Source of the DNA: Bradyrhizobium yuanmingense
GTDB lineage: Bacteria; Pseudomonadota; Alphaproteobacteria; Rhizobiales; Xanthobacteraceae
Assembly (NCBI RefSeq): GCF_900094575.1
Contig: NZ_FMAE01000002.1
Coordinates: 124,001-188,000 of the forward strand
Reading direction: 5' to 3'
DNA: 64,000 nucleotides
Part shown: one piece after another, positions 1 to 14,483 of the stretch
Layout of the letters: the number at the start of each line of letters is the position of its first letter
Position numbering within the stretch: position 1 is the stretch's first letter
The notes under the pieces: model-generated
Told to the model about the DNA's origin: nothing
Database searches by the model: none
What the model saw: only the letters and a program-made list of their open reading frames with translations
Made by a program: the position numbers and the translations under genes

Positions 1-920
1 CCCGCGATCCGGGCTCGCGCGCGAAAATCGGCGTGATTTCCCGCGATTCCTCGGTCGATCCGGTCGGCGCCTGCGTCGGCATGCGCGGCTCGCGCGTGCA
101 GGCCGTGGTCAACGAGCTGCAGGGCGAGAAGATCGACATCATTCCATGGTCGCCCGACATCGCGACCTTCGTGGTCAACGCGCTGGCGCCGGCGGAAGTC
201 TCCAAGGTCGTGATCGACGAGGACCGCGAGCGCATCGAGGTCGTGGTGCCCGACACCAACAACCAGCTCTCGCTCGCGATCGGCCGCCGCGGCCAGAACG
301 TGCGCCTGGCCTCGCAGCTCACCGGCTGGGATATCGACATCCTGACCGAGCAGGAGGAATCGGAGCGCCGCCAGGCCGACTTCGAGAACTCGACCCGGGT
401 CTTCATGGAATCGCTTAACGTCGACGAAGTGGTCGGCCAGCTGCTGGCGTCCGAGGGCTTCACCTCGGTCGAGGAGCTCGCGATGGTGGACGTCAAGGAG
501 CTCGCCGGCATCGAGGGCTTCGACGAGGAGACCGCGCAGGAGCTGCAGAATCGCGCCCGCGAATATCTGGAGCAGCAGGAAGCCGAGCTCGAGGCGAGGC
601 GCAAGGAGCTCGGCGTCGAGGACGCGCTCAAGGACGTGCCCGGCGTGACCTCGAAGATGCTGGTGAAGTTCGGCGAGAACGACATCAAGAGCGTCGAGGA
701 CCTCGCCGGCTGCGCCACCGACGATCTGGTCGGCTGGACCGAGCGCAAGGAAGGCAGCGAGCCGACCAAGCACGCCGGCGCGCTCGACGGCATCGACATC
801 TCCCGTGACGACGCCGAAGCGATGATCATGCAGGCCCGCGTCAAGGCCGGCTGGATCACCGAAGCCGATCTCGCCAAGCCCACCGAGGAGGCCGAGGCGA
901 CCGAAGATCAACCGGCTTAA
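1..920 (+). CDS. nusA: Transcription termination/antitermination factor NusA, C-terminal part (5' truncated by window edge)
   Basis: The reading frame is open from base 3 and starts outside the window, so only about the last 305 residues are present. NusA binds RNA polymerase and nascent RNA and controls pausing, termination and antitermination. Visible are KH RNA-binding segments, including the motif AIGRRGQNVRLAS, followed by an acidic C-terminal region with two helix-hairpin-helix-like repeats (around VEELAMVDVKELAGIEGF and VEDLAGCATDDLVGW). It ends in an acidic tail. It is followed 23 bp later by the YlxR/L7Ae gene and then infB, the classic nusA-infB operon order. The internal GTG at 33 is not the true start because homology continues upstream of it. 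Confidence 0.96.
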   Translation, partial: RDPGSRAKIGVISRDSSVDPVGACVGMRGSRVQAVVNELQGEKIDIIPWSPDIATFVVNALAPAEVSKVVIDEDRERIEVVVPDTNNQLSLAIGRRGQNVRLASQLTGWDIDILTEQEESERRQADFENSTRVFMESLNVDEVVGQLLASEGFTSVEELAMVDVKELAGIEGFDEETAQELQNRAREYLEQQEAELEARRKELGVEDALKDVPGVTSKMLVKFGENDIKSVEDLAGCATDDLVGWTERKEGSEPTKHAGALDGIDISRDDAEAMIMQARVKAGWITEADLAKPTEEAEATEDQPA

Positions 921-943
921 GGGCAAAGGAGAATGTCGCCCGG

Positions 944-1627
944 ATGCTTGCAGATTCCGACCTCGAACTTGACCATGGCCCGCGGACCGAAAGGTCCGCG
1001 ACCATGCGCATGTGCGCGGTCAGCCGCGAGGTCCGGCCGATCGACGAGCTGATCCGCTTCGTTGCATCGCCTGACGGACAAATAGTTCCCGATCTCAAGC
1101 GCAAGCTGCCCGGACGCGGGATGTGGCTCACCGCCTCCCGCAAGACGGTTGCGGAAGCGGTGCGGCGTCACCAATTTAGCAAGGCCTTCAAGCGCGAGCT
1201 GCGCATCCCTCAGACGCTTCCCACCGACATCGAGGCGCTCCTGGTCCGGAGCGTGACCGAAGCCCTTGGGATCGCCGCCAAGGCGGGTCAGGTCGTGGCC
1301 GGCTTCGGCAAGGTCGAGAGCGCCCTCCGGGAAGGAACGGTCGAGGTCCTGATCCATGCCAGCGACGGGGCCGCGGACGGAATCCGCAAATTGGACATGC
1401 TGGCGCGTCAGAATGCCGGGAATCGCGGTGCTAAGGCGCAGATTCCCGTCGTCACCGCTCTGAAATCGGTAGAATTGGATTTGGCACTGACCCGGTCAAA
1501 TGTGATACATGCTGCCCTGCTCGCGGGCCCGGCGAGCAAGTCATTCCTGTCACGTAGCCAGATCCTGGTCCGATACCGGATGGCGGACGACGACAAGACT
1601 GCCGAAAAACCCGGCCAGGATTTCTGA
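944..1627 (+). CDS. YlxR (DUF448) and L7Ae-like RNA-binding fusion protein
   Basis: The 227-residue product has an N-terminal YlxR-type domain (about residues 20-95; motif RMCAVSREVRP and the RGMWL segment). A C-terminal half resembles the L7Ae/YlxQ RNA-binding fold (about 100-200; GIAAKAGQVVAGFGKVESAL). In Bacillus ylxR and ylxQ are separate small genes between nusA and infB; here they form one protein at the same place. YlxR is thought to affect ribosome maturation or RNase P, but the function in this lineage is not settled. An AAAGGAG ribosome-binding sequence lies about 12 bases before the ATG. The N-terminal 20 residues are outside the conserved domain, so a later start at codon 21 is possible. 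Confidence 0.9.
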   Translation: MLADSDLELDHGPRTERSATMRMCAVSREVRPIDELIRFVASPDGQIVPDLKRKLPGRGMWLTASRKTVAEAVRRHQFSKAFKRELRIPQTLPTDIEALLVRSVTEALGIAAKAGQVVAGFGKVESALREGTVEVLIHASDGAADGIRKLDMLARQNAGNRGAKAQIPVVTALKSVELDLALTRSNVIHAALLAGPASKSFLSRSQILVRYRMADDDKTAEKPGQDF

Positions 1628-1697
1628 GAGACAACGACGACCCGATTGGATGGTGCGGCAACGCACAACACTGATAAATCAGGATTAGGACTGCTGA

Positions 1698-4403
1698 ATG
1701 GTTGATACCAAGACCCCTGGCGACAAGAAGCTGAGCGTTCCGAGCAAGACGCTATCGCTCAAGCCGCGCGTCGAAACGGGCACCGTGCGCCAGAGCTTCA
1801 GCCATGGCCGCAGCAAGCAGGTCGTGGTCGAGAAGCGCGGCAAGCGCCGCATTGGCGATGGACCCGAGCCGCACGCGCCCGAGGTGACGGCAAAGCCGGC
1901 GCCGGCCGCACCCGCCGCGCCGCCGCGTCCGGCTCCGCCCCCGCCGCGCAACGCCGGTTCCGGCGTGGTGCTTCGCACCCTCACCGAGGATGAGCGTTCG
2001 GCCCGTGCCAGTGCGCTGGCCGATGCCAAGCTGCGCGAGGTCGAGGAACGCCGCCAGGCCGAGGAAGAGGCCCAGCGCCGCGCCGCCCGTGAGGCTGCCG
2101 AGCGCGCCGAGCGCGAAGCCGCCGAATCCCGCCGCAAGGCCGAGGAAGAGCGCCACCGTCACGAGGACGAAGCCAAGCGGAAGGCCGAGACCGAGGCCAA
2201 GAAGCGTTTTGGCGAAGGCGAGCAGCCGTCCGCACCGCGTCCCGCCGCCGCGGTACCGGCCGCCTCCGCACCGCGCCCCGGTGCGCCTGCGTCCCGGCCT
2301 GGAACCACCACCACAGCGCGTCCTGGAACCACGACGGCGCGCCCTGCAACCACGACCGCGCAGCGTCCGGGTGGACCGGCTGGCCGCGGCCCCGCCGTTG
2401 CGGCCGAAGCTGACGACGACGAGGCGCCGCGCCAGATCCGCCGCGGTCCCGGCGGCGCCGCGCGTCCCGTGGTGGCCCCCAAGCCCACCCACAAGCCCGG
2501 CCCGCAGAAGGAGCGCGGCCGCCTGACCGTCGTCACCGCGCTCAATGCCGATGAGGTGCGCGAGCGCTCGATCGCCTCGTTCCGCCGCCGCACCCAGCGC
2601 CTGAAGGGCCACGCTTCGAACGAGCCCAAGGAAAAGCTCATCCGCGAAGTGGTCATTCCGGAAGCGATCACCATCCAGGAACTCGCCAACCGCATGTCCG
2701 AGCGCGCGGTCGACGTCATCCGCATGCTGATGAAGCAGGGCGCGATGCACAAGATCACCGACGTGATCGACGCCGACACCGCGCAGCTGATTGCCGAAGA
2801 GCTCGGCCACACCGTCAAGCGCGTTGCCGCCTCCGACGTTGAAGAAGGTCTGTTCGACGCTACCGACGATTCGACCGACACCGAGACCCGTTCGCCCGTG
2901 GTGACCGTCATGGGTCACGTCGACCACGGCAAGACCTCGCTGCTCGACGCGCTCCGTCACGCCAACGTGGTCTCCGGCGAAGCCGGCGGCATCACCCAGC
3001 ACATCGGCGCCTATCAGGTGACATCGCCTGAAACCGGCAAGAAGATCACCTTCATCGACACGCCCGGCCACGCAGCGTTCACCGCGATGCGCGCCCGCGG
3101 CGCCAAGGTGACCGACATCGTCGTGCTGGTGGTCGCGGCCGATGACGGCGTGATGCCGCAGACGGTCGAAGCCATCAATCACGCCAAGGCGGCCGGCGTG
3201 CCGATCATCGTTGCCATCAACAAGATCGACAAGCCCGATGCCAAGCCCGAGCGCGTGCGCACCGAGCTGCTCCAGCACGAGGTGCAGGTGGAATCTTTCG
3301 GCGGCGAAGTCGTCGACGTCGAGGTGTCCGCCAAGAACAAGACCAATCTCGACAAGCTGCTCGAGATGATCGCGCTGCAGGCCGAAATCCTCGACCTCAA
3401 GACCAATTCGGAGCGTCCGGCCGAAGGCACCGTGATCGAGGCCAAGCTCGATCGCGGCCGTGGTCCGGTCGCGACCGTGCTGGTCCAGCGCGGCACTCTT
3501 CGCGTCGGCGACATCATCGTCGCCGGTGCCGAAATGGGCCGCGTCCGCGCGCTGATCTCCGATCAGGGCGAGACCGTGCAGGAGGCCGGCCCCTCGGTGC
3601 CGGTCGAGGTGCTCGGCTTCAACGGCCCGCCTGAGGCCGGCGATCGTCTCGCGGTGGTCGAGAACGAAGCCCGCGCCCGCCAGGTCACCAGCTACCGCGC
3701 GCACCAGAAGCGCGAGAACGCGGCAGCCTCGATCTCCGGCATGCGCGGCTCGCTCGAGCAGATGATGTCGCAATTGAAGACGGCGGGCCGCAAGGAATTC
3801 CCGCTGATCGTCAAGGCCGACGTGCAGGGCTCGCTGGAAGCCATCCTCGGCTCGCTGGAGAAGCTCGGCACCGACGAGGTCGCCGCCCGCATCCTGCATG
3901 CCGGCGTCGGCGGCATCTCGGAATCCGACGTGACGCTGGCCGAAGGCTTCAACGCCGCGATCATCGGCTTCTCGGTTCGCGCCAACAAGGAGGCCGCTGC
4001 GGCCGCCAAGCGCAACGGCATCGAGATCCGCTACTACAACATCATCTACGACCTCGTGGACGACGTGAAGAAGGCGATGAGCGGTCTGCTCGCGCCGACC
4101 TTGCGCGAAACCATGCTGGGCAATGCCGAGATCCTGGAGATCTTCAACATCTCCAAGGTCGGCAAGGTCGCCGGCTGCCGCGTCACCGACGGCACCGTGG
4201 AACGCGGCGCCAATGTGCGCCTGATCCGCGACAACGTCGTCGTGCACGAAGGCAAGCTGTCGACGCTGAAGCGCTTCAAGGACGAAGTGAAGGAAGTCCA
4301 ATCCGGCCAGGAATGCGGCATGGCCTTCGAGAACTACCACGACATGCGTGCCGGTGACGTGATCGAGTGTTATCGCGTGGAGACGATCCAGCGCTCCCTG
4401 TAA
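1698..4403 (+). CDS. infB: Translation initiation factor IF-2
   Basis: The 901-residue GTPase brings initiator fMet-tRNA to the 30S subunit and promotes subunit joining. The N-terminal third is a long low-complexity region, rich in Ala/Pro/Arg/Glu and including a charged coiled-coil-like stretch (residues 95-170). It is followed by an IF2_N domain (about 315-365). The G domain begins near residue 400 with the P-loop GHVDHGKT, then DTPGHAAF and NKID motifs, and the C-terminal beta-barrel and fMet-tRNA-binding domains follow. The length fits the family in alphaproteobacteria. It sits 70 bp after the YlxR gene in the nusA operon. A long antisense ORF across the gene is a composition artefact. 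Confidence 0.98.
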   Translation: MVDTKTPGDKKLSVPSKTLSLKPRVETGTVRQSFSHGRSKQVVVEKRGKRRIGDGPEPHAPEVTAKPAPAAPAAPPRPAPPPPRNAGSGVVLRTLTEDERSARASALADAKLREVEERRQAEEEAQRRAAREAAERAEREAAESRRKAEEERHRHEDEAKRKAETEAKKRFGEGEQPSAPRPAAAVPAASAPRPGAPASRPGTTTTARPGTTTARPATTTAQRPGGPAGRGPAVAAEADDDEAPRQIRRGPGGAARPVVAPKPTHKPGPQKERGRLTVVTALNADEVRERSIASFRRRTQRLKGHASNEPKEKLIREVVIPEAITIQELANRMSERAVDVIRMLMKQGAMHKITDVIDADTAQLIAEELGHTVKRVAASDVEEGLFDATDDSTDTETRSPVVTVMGHVDHGKTSLLDALRHANVVSGEAGGITQHIGAYQVTSPETGKKITFIDTPGHAAFTAMRARGAKVTDIVVLVVAADDGVMPQTVEAINHAKAAGVPIIVAINKIDKPDAKPERVRTELLQHEVQVESFGGEVVDVEVSAKNKTNLDKLLEMIALQAEILDLKTNSERPAEGTVIEAKLDRGRGPVATVLVQRGTLRVGDIIVAGAEMGRVRALISDQGETVQEAGPSVPVEVLGFNGPPEAGDRLAVVENEARARQVTSYRAHQKRENAAASISGMRGSLEQMMSQLKTAGRKEFPLIVKADVQGSLEAILGSLEKLGTDEVAARILHAGVGGISESDVTLAEGFNAAIIGFSVRANKEAAAAAKRNGIEIRYYNIIYDLVDDVKKAMSGLLAPTLRETMLGNAEILEIFNISKVGKVAGCRVTDGTVERGANVRLIRDNVVVHEGKLSTLKRFKDEVKEVQSGQECGMAFENYHDMRAGDVIECYRVETIQRSL
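2296..2373 (+). repeat. Imperfect tandem repeat inside infB
   Basis: Within the disordered N-terminal region of IF-2, three to four imperfect 21-24 base units encode the peptide pattern [14 protein letters not shown]. The repeat stays in frame and would change only linker length, so it is a likely site of length variation between strains. Confidence 0.7.
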
Positions 4404-4457
4404 GTCCAAATCTTACCGAAGCGTTCGGATCTTTTTGAACTGAGATTGCGGGAGTGC

Positions 4458-4481
4458 GATGGCCGGTTTTTTCCGGCCATC
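4458..4481 (+). other. Perfect 9-bp hairpin with T6 loop between infB and rbfA
   Basis: The arms GATGGCCGG and CCGGCCATC flank a loop of six T residues in the infB-rbfA gap (4404-4560). No T-run follows the stem on the plus strand, so it does not look like a classic intrinsic terminator. It may be an mRNA-processing or stabilising hairpin. Confidence 0.5.
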
Positions 4482-4560
4482 CACCCCCTCTTCGTTTCAA
4501 CAGGACAAATGACAATGCCCGTGTCCCAGATGCGGGCATGACGAGGTGATTTTCGAAAAA

Positions 4561-4992
4561 ATGCCACGGCATCATCAGAAGAAGAGTTCCGCGCCCGGCG
4601 GCTCGCAGCGTCAGCTGCGCGTCGGCGAGCAGGTTCGCCACGCGATGGCCGATATTCTGGCGCAAGGCAATGTGCATGATGCCGACCTCGAAGGTCACAT
4701 CATCACCGTGCCGGAGGTGCGGATGTCGCCCGACCTGAAGCTCGCGACGGTCTACGTGATGCCGCTCGGTGGCCGCGACACCGAGATCGTCATCGCTGCG
4801 CTCGAGCGCAACAAGAAGTTCTTGCGCGGCGAGGTCGCGCGGCGCGTTAACCTGAAATTTGCACCTGACATTCGCTTCCGCGTCGACGAACGATTCGACG
4901 AAGCGGAACGGATCGAGAAGCTTTTGCGAACGCCTGCGGTGCAGAAGGATTTGGAACAGGATCCGCATTCGGATCGGGAAGAAGAGCAATGA
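4561..4992 (+). CDS. rbfA: 30S ribosome-binding factor A
   Basis: The 143-residue RbfA binds pre-30S particles near the 5' domain of 16S rRNA and is needed for late maturation and cold adaptation. The protein has the expected single KH-like fold, with conserved segments [27 protein letters not shown] and [15 protein letters not shown]. The ATG at 4561 is preferred because it gives the usual MPRHHQKK start; an in-frame GTG at 4546 would add five non-conserved residues. GAGG lies 14 bases upstream, a somewhat long spacing. The stop codon overlaps the truB start (ATGA). Confidence 0.95.
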   Translation: MPRHHQKKSSAPGGSQRQLRVGEQVRHAMADILAQGNVHDADLEGHIITVPEVRMSPDLKLATVYVMPLGGRDTEIVIAALERNKKFLRGEVARRVNLKFAPDIRFRVDERFDEAERIEKLLRTPAVQKDLEQDPHSDREEEQ

Positions 4993-6107
4993 CCATGGAC
5001 CCCGCTCACGGCACGATCGGCGGCAACGACACCGATCAGCGCGACGCGCAGACCAACGATTTCGCGGAGATGGGCGGCAATTCGCAGCCGCATCAGGAGC
5101 CGCGCCGCGTCAACAACGATCCGCGGGCCAAGCAGCAGAAGGGCAACCAGGTCCGCCGCGACCGCCGCGACGTCCATGGCTGGGTCGTGCTCGACAAGCC
5201 GATCGGCATGACCTCGACGCAGGCGGTCGCCGTGCTCAAGCGCCTGTTCAACGCCAAGCGCGCCGGACACGCCGGCACGCTCGATCCGCTCGCCTCGGGG
5301 GGCTTGCCGATCGCGCTCGGGGAAGCCACCAAGACCGTCCCCTTCGTGATGGACGGCCGCAAGCGCTACCGCTTCACGGTCTGCTGGGGCGAGGAGCGCG
5401 ACACCGACGACATCGAGGGCCGAGTGACCGCGACCTCGGACCAGCGCCCGAGCCGGGAGGCCATCCTGGCTTTGCTGCCCCGCTTCACCGGGGTGATCGA
5501 GCAGATCCCGCCGCGCTATTCGGCGATCAAGGTCCAGGGCGAGCGCGCCTATGACCTCGCCCGCGACGGCGAGATCGTGGAACTGGCGCCCCGCCCGGTC
5601 GAGATTCACCATTTAACCCTTGTCGATCAACCAGATAACGACCGGGCCGTGTTCGAGGCCGAGTGCGGCAAGGGCACCTATGTGCGGGCGCTCGCCCGCG
5701 ATATGGGCCGGATTCTCGGCACTTACGGCCATATCTGCGCGCTGAGGCGGACCCTGGTCGGCCCATTTGGCGAAAACGACATGATTCCGCTGGATCAGTT
5801 GGAGTCTTTGTGCGATAGAGCCGCGTCCGGCGAGGGCAGCCTCGCCGACGCGCTTTTGCCCGTTGAGACCGCGCTGGACGACATCCCGGCACTGGCCGTC
5901 ACTCGGGCTGATGCGGCAAGGCTCCATCGGGGCCAGGCCGTTTTGTTGCGCGGACGGGATGCGCCCACTTGTAGCGGCACAGTCTATGTCACGGTGGCAG
6001 GCCGTCTTTTGGCGCTTGCCGAAGTTGGCAATGGCGAAATCATCCCCAAGCGTGTGTTCAACCTGACCGGCCTGACTGCCAGCCCCGGTCGCAACGAGAG
6101 AAATTGA
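4989..6107 (+). CDS. truB: tRNA pseudouridine(55) synthase TruB
   Basis: This enzyme converts U55 of the tRNA T-loop to pseudouridine. The 372-residue protein has about 60 residues of hydrophilic, probably disordered N-terminal extension before the usual start ([14 protein letters not shown]). The catalytic motif [12 protein letters not shown] carries the nucleophile Asp99. The C-terminal part (from about 270) matches a PUA-like domain. Translation is coupled to rbfA through the ATGA overlap, and the stop codon lies 2 bp before the rpsO start. Confidence 0.96.
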   Translation: MTMDPAHGTIGGNDTDQRDAQTNDFAEMGGNSQPHQEPRRVNNDPRAKQQKGNQVRRDRRDVHGWVVLDKPIGMTSTQAVAVLKRLFNAKRAGHAGTLDPLASGGLPIALGEATKTVPFVMDGRKRYRFTVCWGEERDTDDIEGRVTATSDQRPSREAILALLPRFTGVIEQIPPRYSAIKVQGERAYDLARDGEIVELAPRPVEIHHLTLVDQPDNDRAVFEAECGKGTYVRALARDMGRILGTYGHICALRRTLVGPFGENDMIPLDQLESLCDRAASGEGSLADALLPVETALDDIPALAVTRADAARLHRGQAVLLRGRDAPTCSGTVYVTVAGRLLALAEVGNGEIIPKRVFNLTGLTASPGRNERN

Positions 6108-6109
6108 CG

Positions 6110-6379
6110 ATGTCGATTGCCGCAGAACGCAAAGCGGAAGTCATCAAGACGAATGCCACCAAGGCCGGCGACACCGGCTCGCCCGAGGTTCAGGTCGCGA
6201 TCCTGTCGGAACGCATCAACAACCTCACCAACCATTTCAAGACCCACGTGAAGGACAACCATTCGCGTCGTGGCCTCTTGAAGCTGGTCTCGACCCGCCG
6301 CTCGCTCCTCGACTACCTCAAGAAGAAGGACGAGGCGCGGTACAAGGCGCTGCTCGAGAAGCACAATATTCGTCGTTAA
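6110..6379 (+). CDS. rpsO: 30S ribosomal protein S15
   Basis: S15 is an 89-residue primary 16S rRNA-binding protein of the small subunit. The sequence carries the family motifs [11 protein letters not shown], LTxHxxxHxKD-like ([18 protein letters not shown]) and [13 protein letters not shown]. The ATG at 6110 gives the usual MSIAAERK start; an in-frame TTG six bases earlier overlaps truB and is less likely. The order rpsO-pnp is widely conserved. Confidence 0.97.
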   Translation: MSIAAERKAEVIKTNATKAGDTGSPEVQVAILSERINNLTNHFKTHVKDNHSRRGLLKLVSTRRSLLDYLKKKDEARYKALLEKHNIRR

Positions 6380-6757
6380 GAGTTCCTGCGCGCGCCACCG
6401 GCGCGCGTTTTCGCGCGTGGTTTCGAACGAAAGCGCTTGTTTTAAGCTTTTTGATCGAGGTTGCGCGCACGTCGGATGCAGGTCGTTGGCGGCCGGCATC
6501 CGGGCATGAACGGCGAAGACCGCGGTTCGGTGTTCGCAGTCGTGCCGACTGACAGTCCAGCAGCAATCCGGCGGCTGGGCACAACGGGCAAGGCGCCCGT
6601 ATGACCCGAAAGGATGGACGCCATCCGACATCCAAAAACCATGGCAGGATCGCAGGACGCTGATCATCCGCTCCGATCAGCGTCCCGCAATCTTGCGCAT
6701 GGTTTTTGTTTTTCGAGAGCCGTCCCTTCTTTCGAGAACCCATGAAAGAAGACCTCT
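6380..6757 (+). promoter_or_regulatory. rpsO-pnp intergenic region with a long hairpin in the pnp leader
   Basis: This 378-bp non-coding stretch contains the rpsO terminator at its start. It also holds a perfect 11-bp stem (GGACGCTGATC at 6655-6665 pairing with GATCAGCGTCC at 6675-6685, 9-nt loop) 72 bases before the pnp start. In E. coli the pnp leader forms a hairpin cut by RNase III, which lets PNPase repress its own mRNA. By analogy this stem is a candidate autoregulatory site. I could not identify the promoter with confidence, and I see no ORF. Confidence 0.5.
6389..6411 (+). terminator. Hairpin terminator after rpsO
   Basis: The arms CGCGCGCC and GGCGCGCG are separated by ACC and followed by TTTT. 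It lies 10 bp after the rpsO stop. It could terminate or attenuate the upstream operon before pnp, or act as a processing site. Confidence 0.7.
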
Positions 6758-8920
<2,163 letters not shown>

Positions 8921-8945
8921 GGCCTCGCGACAGTCCGGAAACGCG

Positions 8946-8973
8946 AAGGGCGGCCGAGAGGCCGCCCTTTTTC
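8946..8973 (+). terminator. Intrinsic terminator of pnp
   Basis: A GC-rich stem GGGCGGCC / GGCCGCCC with GAGA loop is followed by a T-run (TTTTTCTTT). The same sequence occurs in inverted orientation after the next gene (9877-9904). Confidence 0.9.
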
Positions 8974-9123
8974 TTTGCCATGCCGCCTGCATCATCGCGG
9001 GCCATGCGCGCTTCCGCCGCAGCGTCGGAGTGACCGCGATCGAAACCCGGAATGGTTGGTCTTGCGTAGCTATCGGACCGCCGTACGCTTCATCAGCGGA
9101 TCGTCCCAAGACAGGAGAACCAA

Positions 9124-9855
9124 ATGACGTCCATATCCCGGCGCCGCCTCATGTTCACTGCAACCGGCCTCGTCGCGGCTGCCGCTGCCCCGCGCATGGC
9201 GTTTGCGCAAGCCGGCGCGGCGGCCACAGGGCCGTTCAAGCTCGATCCTTTGGCCTATCCGGCGAATGCGCTGGAACCGCATATCGATGCCAAGACGATG
9301 GAAATCCACCACGACCGCCATCATCAGGCGTTCATCACCAACCTGAACAATTTCGCCAAGGACAATCCGCAGATCGCGGGAAAGCCGGTCGGCGAGGTGC
9401 TGGGCAATCTCGGGGCCATTCCCGACGCGATCCGCACCGGCGTCCGCAACAACATGGGCGGCCACGCCAACCACACGATGTTCTGGCAGATCATGGGACC
9501 GAACGGCGGCAAGCCGGAAGGTGCCCTGCTCGCCGCGATCGACAGCGACCTCGGGGGCATGGAAAAGTTTCAGGCCGACTTCAACGCTGCCGGCGGGCGC
9601 GTATTCGGCTCGGGCTGGGTGTTCGTGACCGTCAGCAAGGACGGCAAGCTCGCAATCGAGACGAGGCCCAATCAGGACAATCCGATGATGGACGGCAAGC
9701 GGGCCCTGCTCGGCAACGACGTCTGGGAGCACGCCTACTATCTGAACTACCAGAACCGGCGCGCCGATTATCTCAAGGCATGGTGGAATACGGTGAACTG
9801 GAAGGCGGTGGGCGAGCGCTACGCTGCCGCGAAGGCCGGCACACTCGACGTGTAA
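9124..9855 (+). CDS. Tat-exported Fe/Mn-type superoxide dismutase
   Basis: The 243-residue protein converts superoxide to hydrogen peroxide and oxygen. It begins with a twin-arginine signal (SISRRRLM) and a hydrophobic segment ending at AFAQ (residue 29), so it is probably exported folded to the periplasm. The predicted metal ligands are His62, His117, Asp199 and His203 (DVWEHAYY). The sequence MGGHANHTMFW and the NQD segment before the third ligand favour manganese or cambialistic use. A good GGAG ribosome site precedes the ATG. It neighbours katG and oxyR, which would handle the hydrogen peroxide produced. Most cytosolic homologues lack the signal. Confidence 0.93.
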   Translation: MTSISRRRLMFTATGLVAAAAAPRMAFAQAGAAATGPFKLDPLAYPANALEPHIDAKTMEIHHDRHHQAFITNLNNFAKDNPQIAGKPVGEVLGNLGAIPDAIRTGVRNNMGGHANHTMFWQIMGPNGGKPEGALLAAIDSDLGGMEKFQADFNAAGGRVFGSGWVFVTVSKDGKLAIETRPNQDNPMMDGKRALLGNDVWEHAYYLNYQNRRADYLKAWWNTVNWKAVGERYAAAKAGTLDV

Positions 9856-9876
9856 CGCCGATCCGGGATGATGAAA

Positions 9877-9904
9877 AAAGGGCGGCCTCTCGGCCGCCCT
9901 TTTG
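9877..9904. terminator. Bidirectional terminator between the SOD gene and katG
   Basis: An 11-bp stem (AAAGGGCGGCC / GGCCGCCCTTT) with TCTC loop has A-tracts on one side and T-tracts on the other. It can therefore serve both the plus-strand SOD gene and the minus-strand katG that converge here. It is the reverse complement of the pnp terminator. Confidence 0.85.
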
Positions 9905-9919
9905 TTTGCGGGCCCCCGA

Positions 9920-13135
<3,216 letters not shown>

Positions 13136-13139
13136 CCGG

Positions 13140-13589
13140 ATGTCGCATCCGATCATCCGCCCCGCCCGCGCGGTTGAATATGACGAGATCGGGCGCGTCT
13201 GGATGGAGAGCTGGGTCTCGACCGGGCTCGCCGAAGCCAGCGACTTCCTGCTGGCGAACCTGCGGGCGCGCATCCGGCGCGAGATCGAGAACGGCTGGAG
13301 CCTGTTCGTCGCCGACGACCGCGGCACGCTCGCGGCGATGCTGGCGCTGCATCTGCCAAAGCTCTATCTCGACATGCTGTTCGTCGCGCCCGCCTATCAG
13401 GGGCAATCGCTCGGGCGGAAGCTGCTCGCCTTCACGCGCACGCAAATACCCGACGAGATGTATCTGCGCTGCGTCCGCGAGAACGAAAAGGCCTGGCGCT
13501 GGTACGAGCGCGAAGGCTTTGTGCTCGAGAGGGAAGAGATCGAGCCATCGAACGGGTTCGTGATGAAGTGTTATCGGTGGAAGCGATAG
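13140..13589 (+). CDS. GNAT-family N-acetyltransferase
   Basis: The 149-residue single-domain GNAT protein has an acetyl-CoA-binding motif (VAPAYQGQSLGRKLL, about residues 82-96) and a C-terminal NEKAWRWYEREGF motif, the usual 'N-xx-A-xx-FYxxxGF' region. The substrate cannot be told from sequence. It starts 4 bp after oxyR, so it is likely in the same transcript, which suggests expression during peroxide stress (inference). Confidence 0.9.
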   Translation: MSHPIIRPARAVEYDEIGRVWMESWVSTGLAEASDFLLANLRARIRREIENGWSLFVADDRGTLAAMLALHLPKLYLDMLFVAPAYQGQSLGRKLLAFTRTQIPDEMYLRCVRENEKAWRWYEREGFVLEREEIEPSNGFVMKCYRWKR

Positions 13590-13756
13590 TAGGAGCCGTA
13601 CGCAGCTTGCTTGGGAGCCGCGCTGGCAACCTGCCGCGTTGACCAACATGTCGTTCGCGCAGCCGGCTCCTTGCCCAGACGTAGTGCGTTGCGAATGCGC
13701 TACAAACGCGTCATGAATCGCGCTGTTCGCTTCTCGTCGATGGAAGGTTCCACGCC

Positions 13757-14353
13757 ATGATCAAGCTCTATTGGTCGCCCCGCTCGCGCTCGTTCACGAC
13801 GCTCTGGCTGATGGAGGAGAGCGGCCTGCCCTATGAGCGCGTGCTGACCGACATCTCGACCGGCGCGCAGAAGGCGCCGGACTATCTGAAGATCAATCCG
13901 ATGGGCAAGGTGCCGGCGCTGACCGACGGCGATGCCGCGCTCGCCGAAGCCGCCGCGATCTGCGCCTACATCGCCGACCGCTATCCCGAAACCAGGCTCG
14001 CGCCAGCCGTGACCGATCCGCGCCGGGCGCGCTACCTGCAATGGCTGTTCTTCTCGCCGGGCTGCATCGAGCCCGCCATTATCCAGATCTTCACCAAGAT
14101 CGAGATCCCGACCTCGACCGCGGCCTGGGGCAGCGCGACGCAGGTGTTCGACGTGCTGGAGGCCGCGCTCGAGAAGGGCCCGTGGATTCTCGGCGAGGAA
14201 TTTTCCGCAGCCGACGTCGTCATCGGCTCCGGCCTGAATTTCGCGGTGCGCCTGTTCAAGATGGTGCCGTCGCGCCCGGCGTTCGACGCCTATCTCGCGC
14301 GCTGCACGGCGCGGCCGGCCTTCCAGCGCGCGGAGAAGATCGCGGCGGGTTAA
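13757..14353 (+). CDS. Glutathione S-transferase family protein
   Basis: The 198-residue protein has an N-terminal thioredoxin-like GST domain (residues 1-80, with the cis-Pro region KVPALTDGD and the glutathione-contact stretch following it). An all-alpha C-terminal domain follows. The first strand ends WSPRSRSF, with Ser residues where the catalytic Ser/Cys is often found. Members conjugate or reduce electrophiles with glutathione; the substrate is unknown. It follows the oxyR region by 167 bp and probably has its own promoter. Confidence 0.93.
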   Translation: MIKLYWSPRSRSFTTLWLMEESGLPYERVLTDISTGAQKAPDYLKINPMGKVPALTDGDAALAEAAAICAYIADRYPETRLAPAVTDPRRARYLQWLFFSPGCIEPAIIQIFTKIEIPTSTAAWGSATQVFDVLEAALEKGPWILGEEFSAADVVIGSGLNFAVRLFKMVPSRPAFDAYLARCTARPAFQRAEKIAAG

Positions 14354-14391
14354 GCAAGCTCTCGTAGGGTAGGCAAAGCGAAGTAGCTGCA

Positions 14392-14479
14392 GTAGCCCGG
14401 ATGGAGCGCAGCGCAATCCGGGGCAATCGCATCCGCGGATGAGCCTGTCCCGGATTTCGCTGCGCTCCATCCAGGCTAC
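14392..14479. repeat. Palindromic repeat family A, copy 1
   Basis: GTAGCCCGGATGGAGC begins the element and its inverted partner GCTCCATCC-AGGCTAC ends it, with a variable centre. Three further copies occur at 36337-36421, 44722-44807 and 45570-45654. This copy lies between the GST gene and fabI and may form a bidirectional hairpin. Confidence 0.9.
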
Positions 14480-14483
14480 GAAG

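Noticed and set aside
1752..4409. Long antisense open frame (885 codons) across infB
   Set aside because: High GC and codon bias of infB leave the opposite strand open; the product is His/Asp/Leu-rich without recognisable domains.
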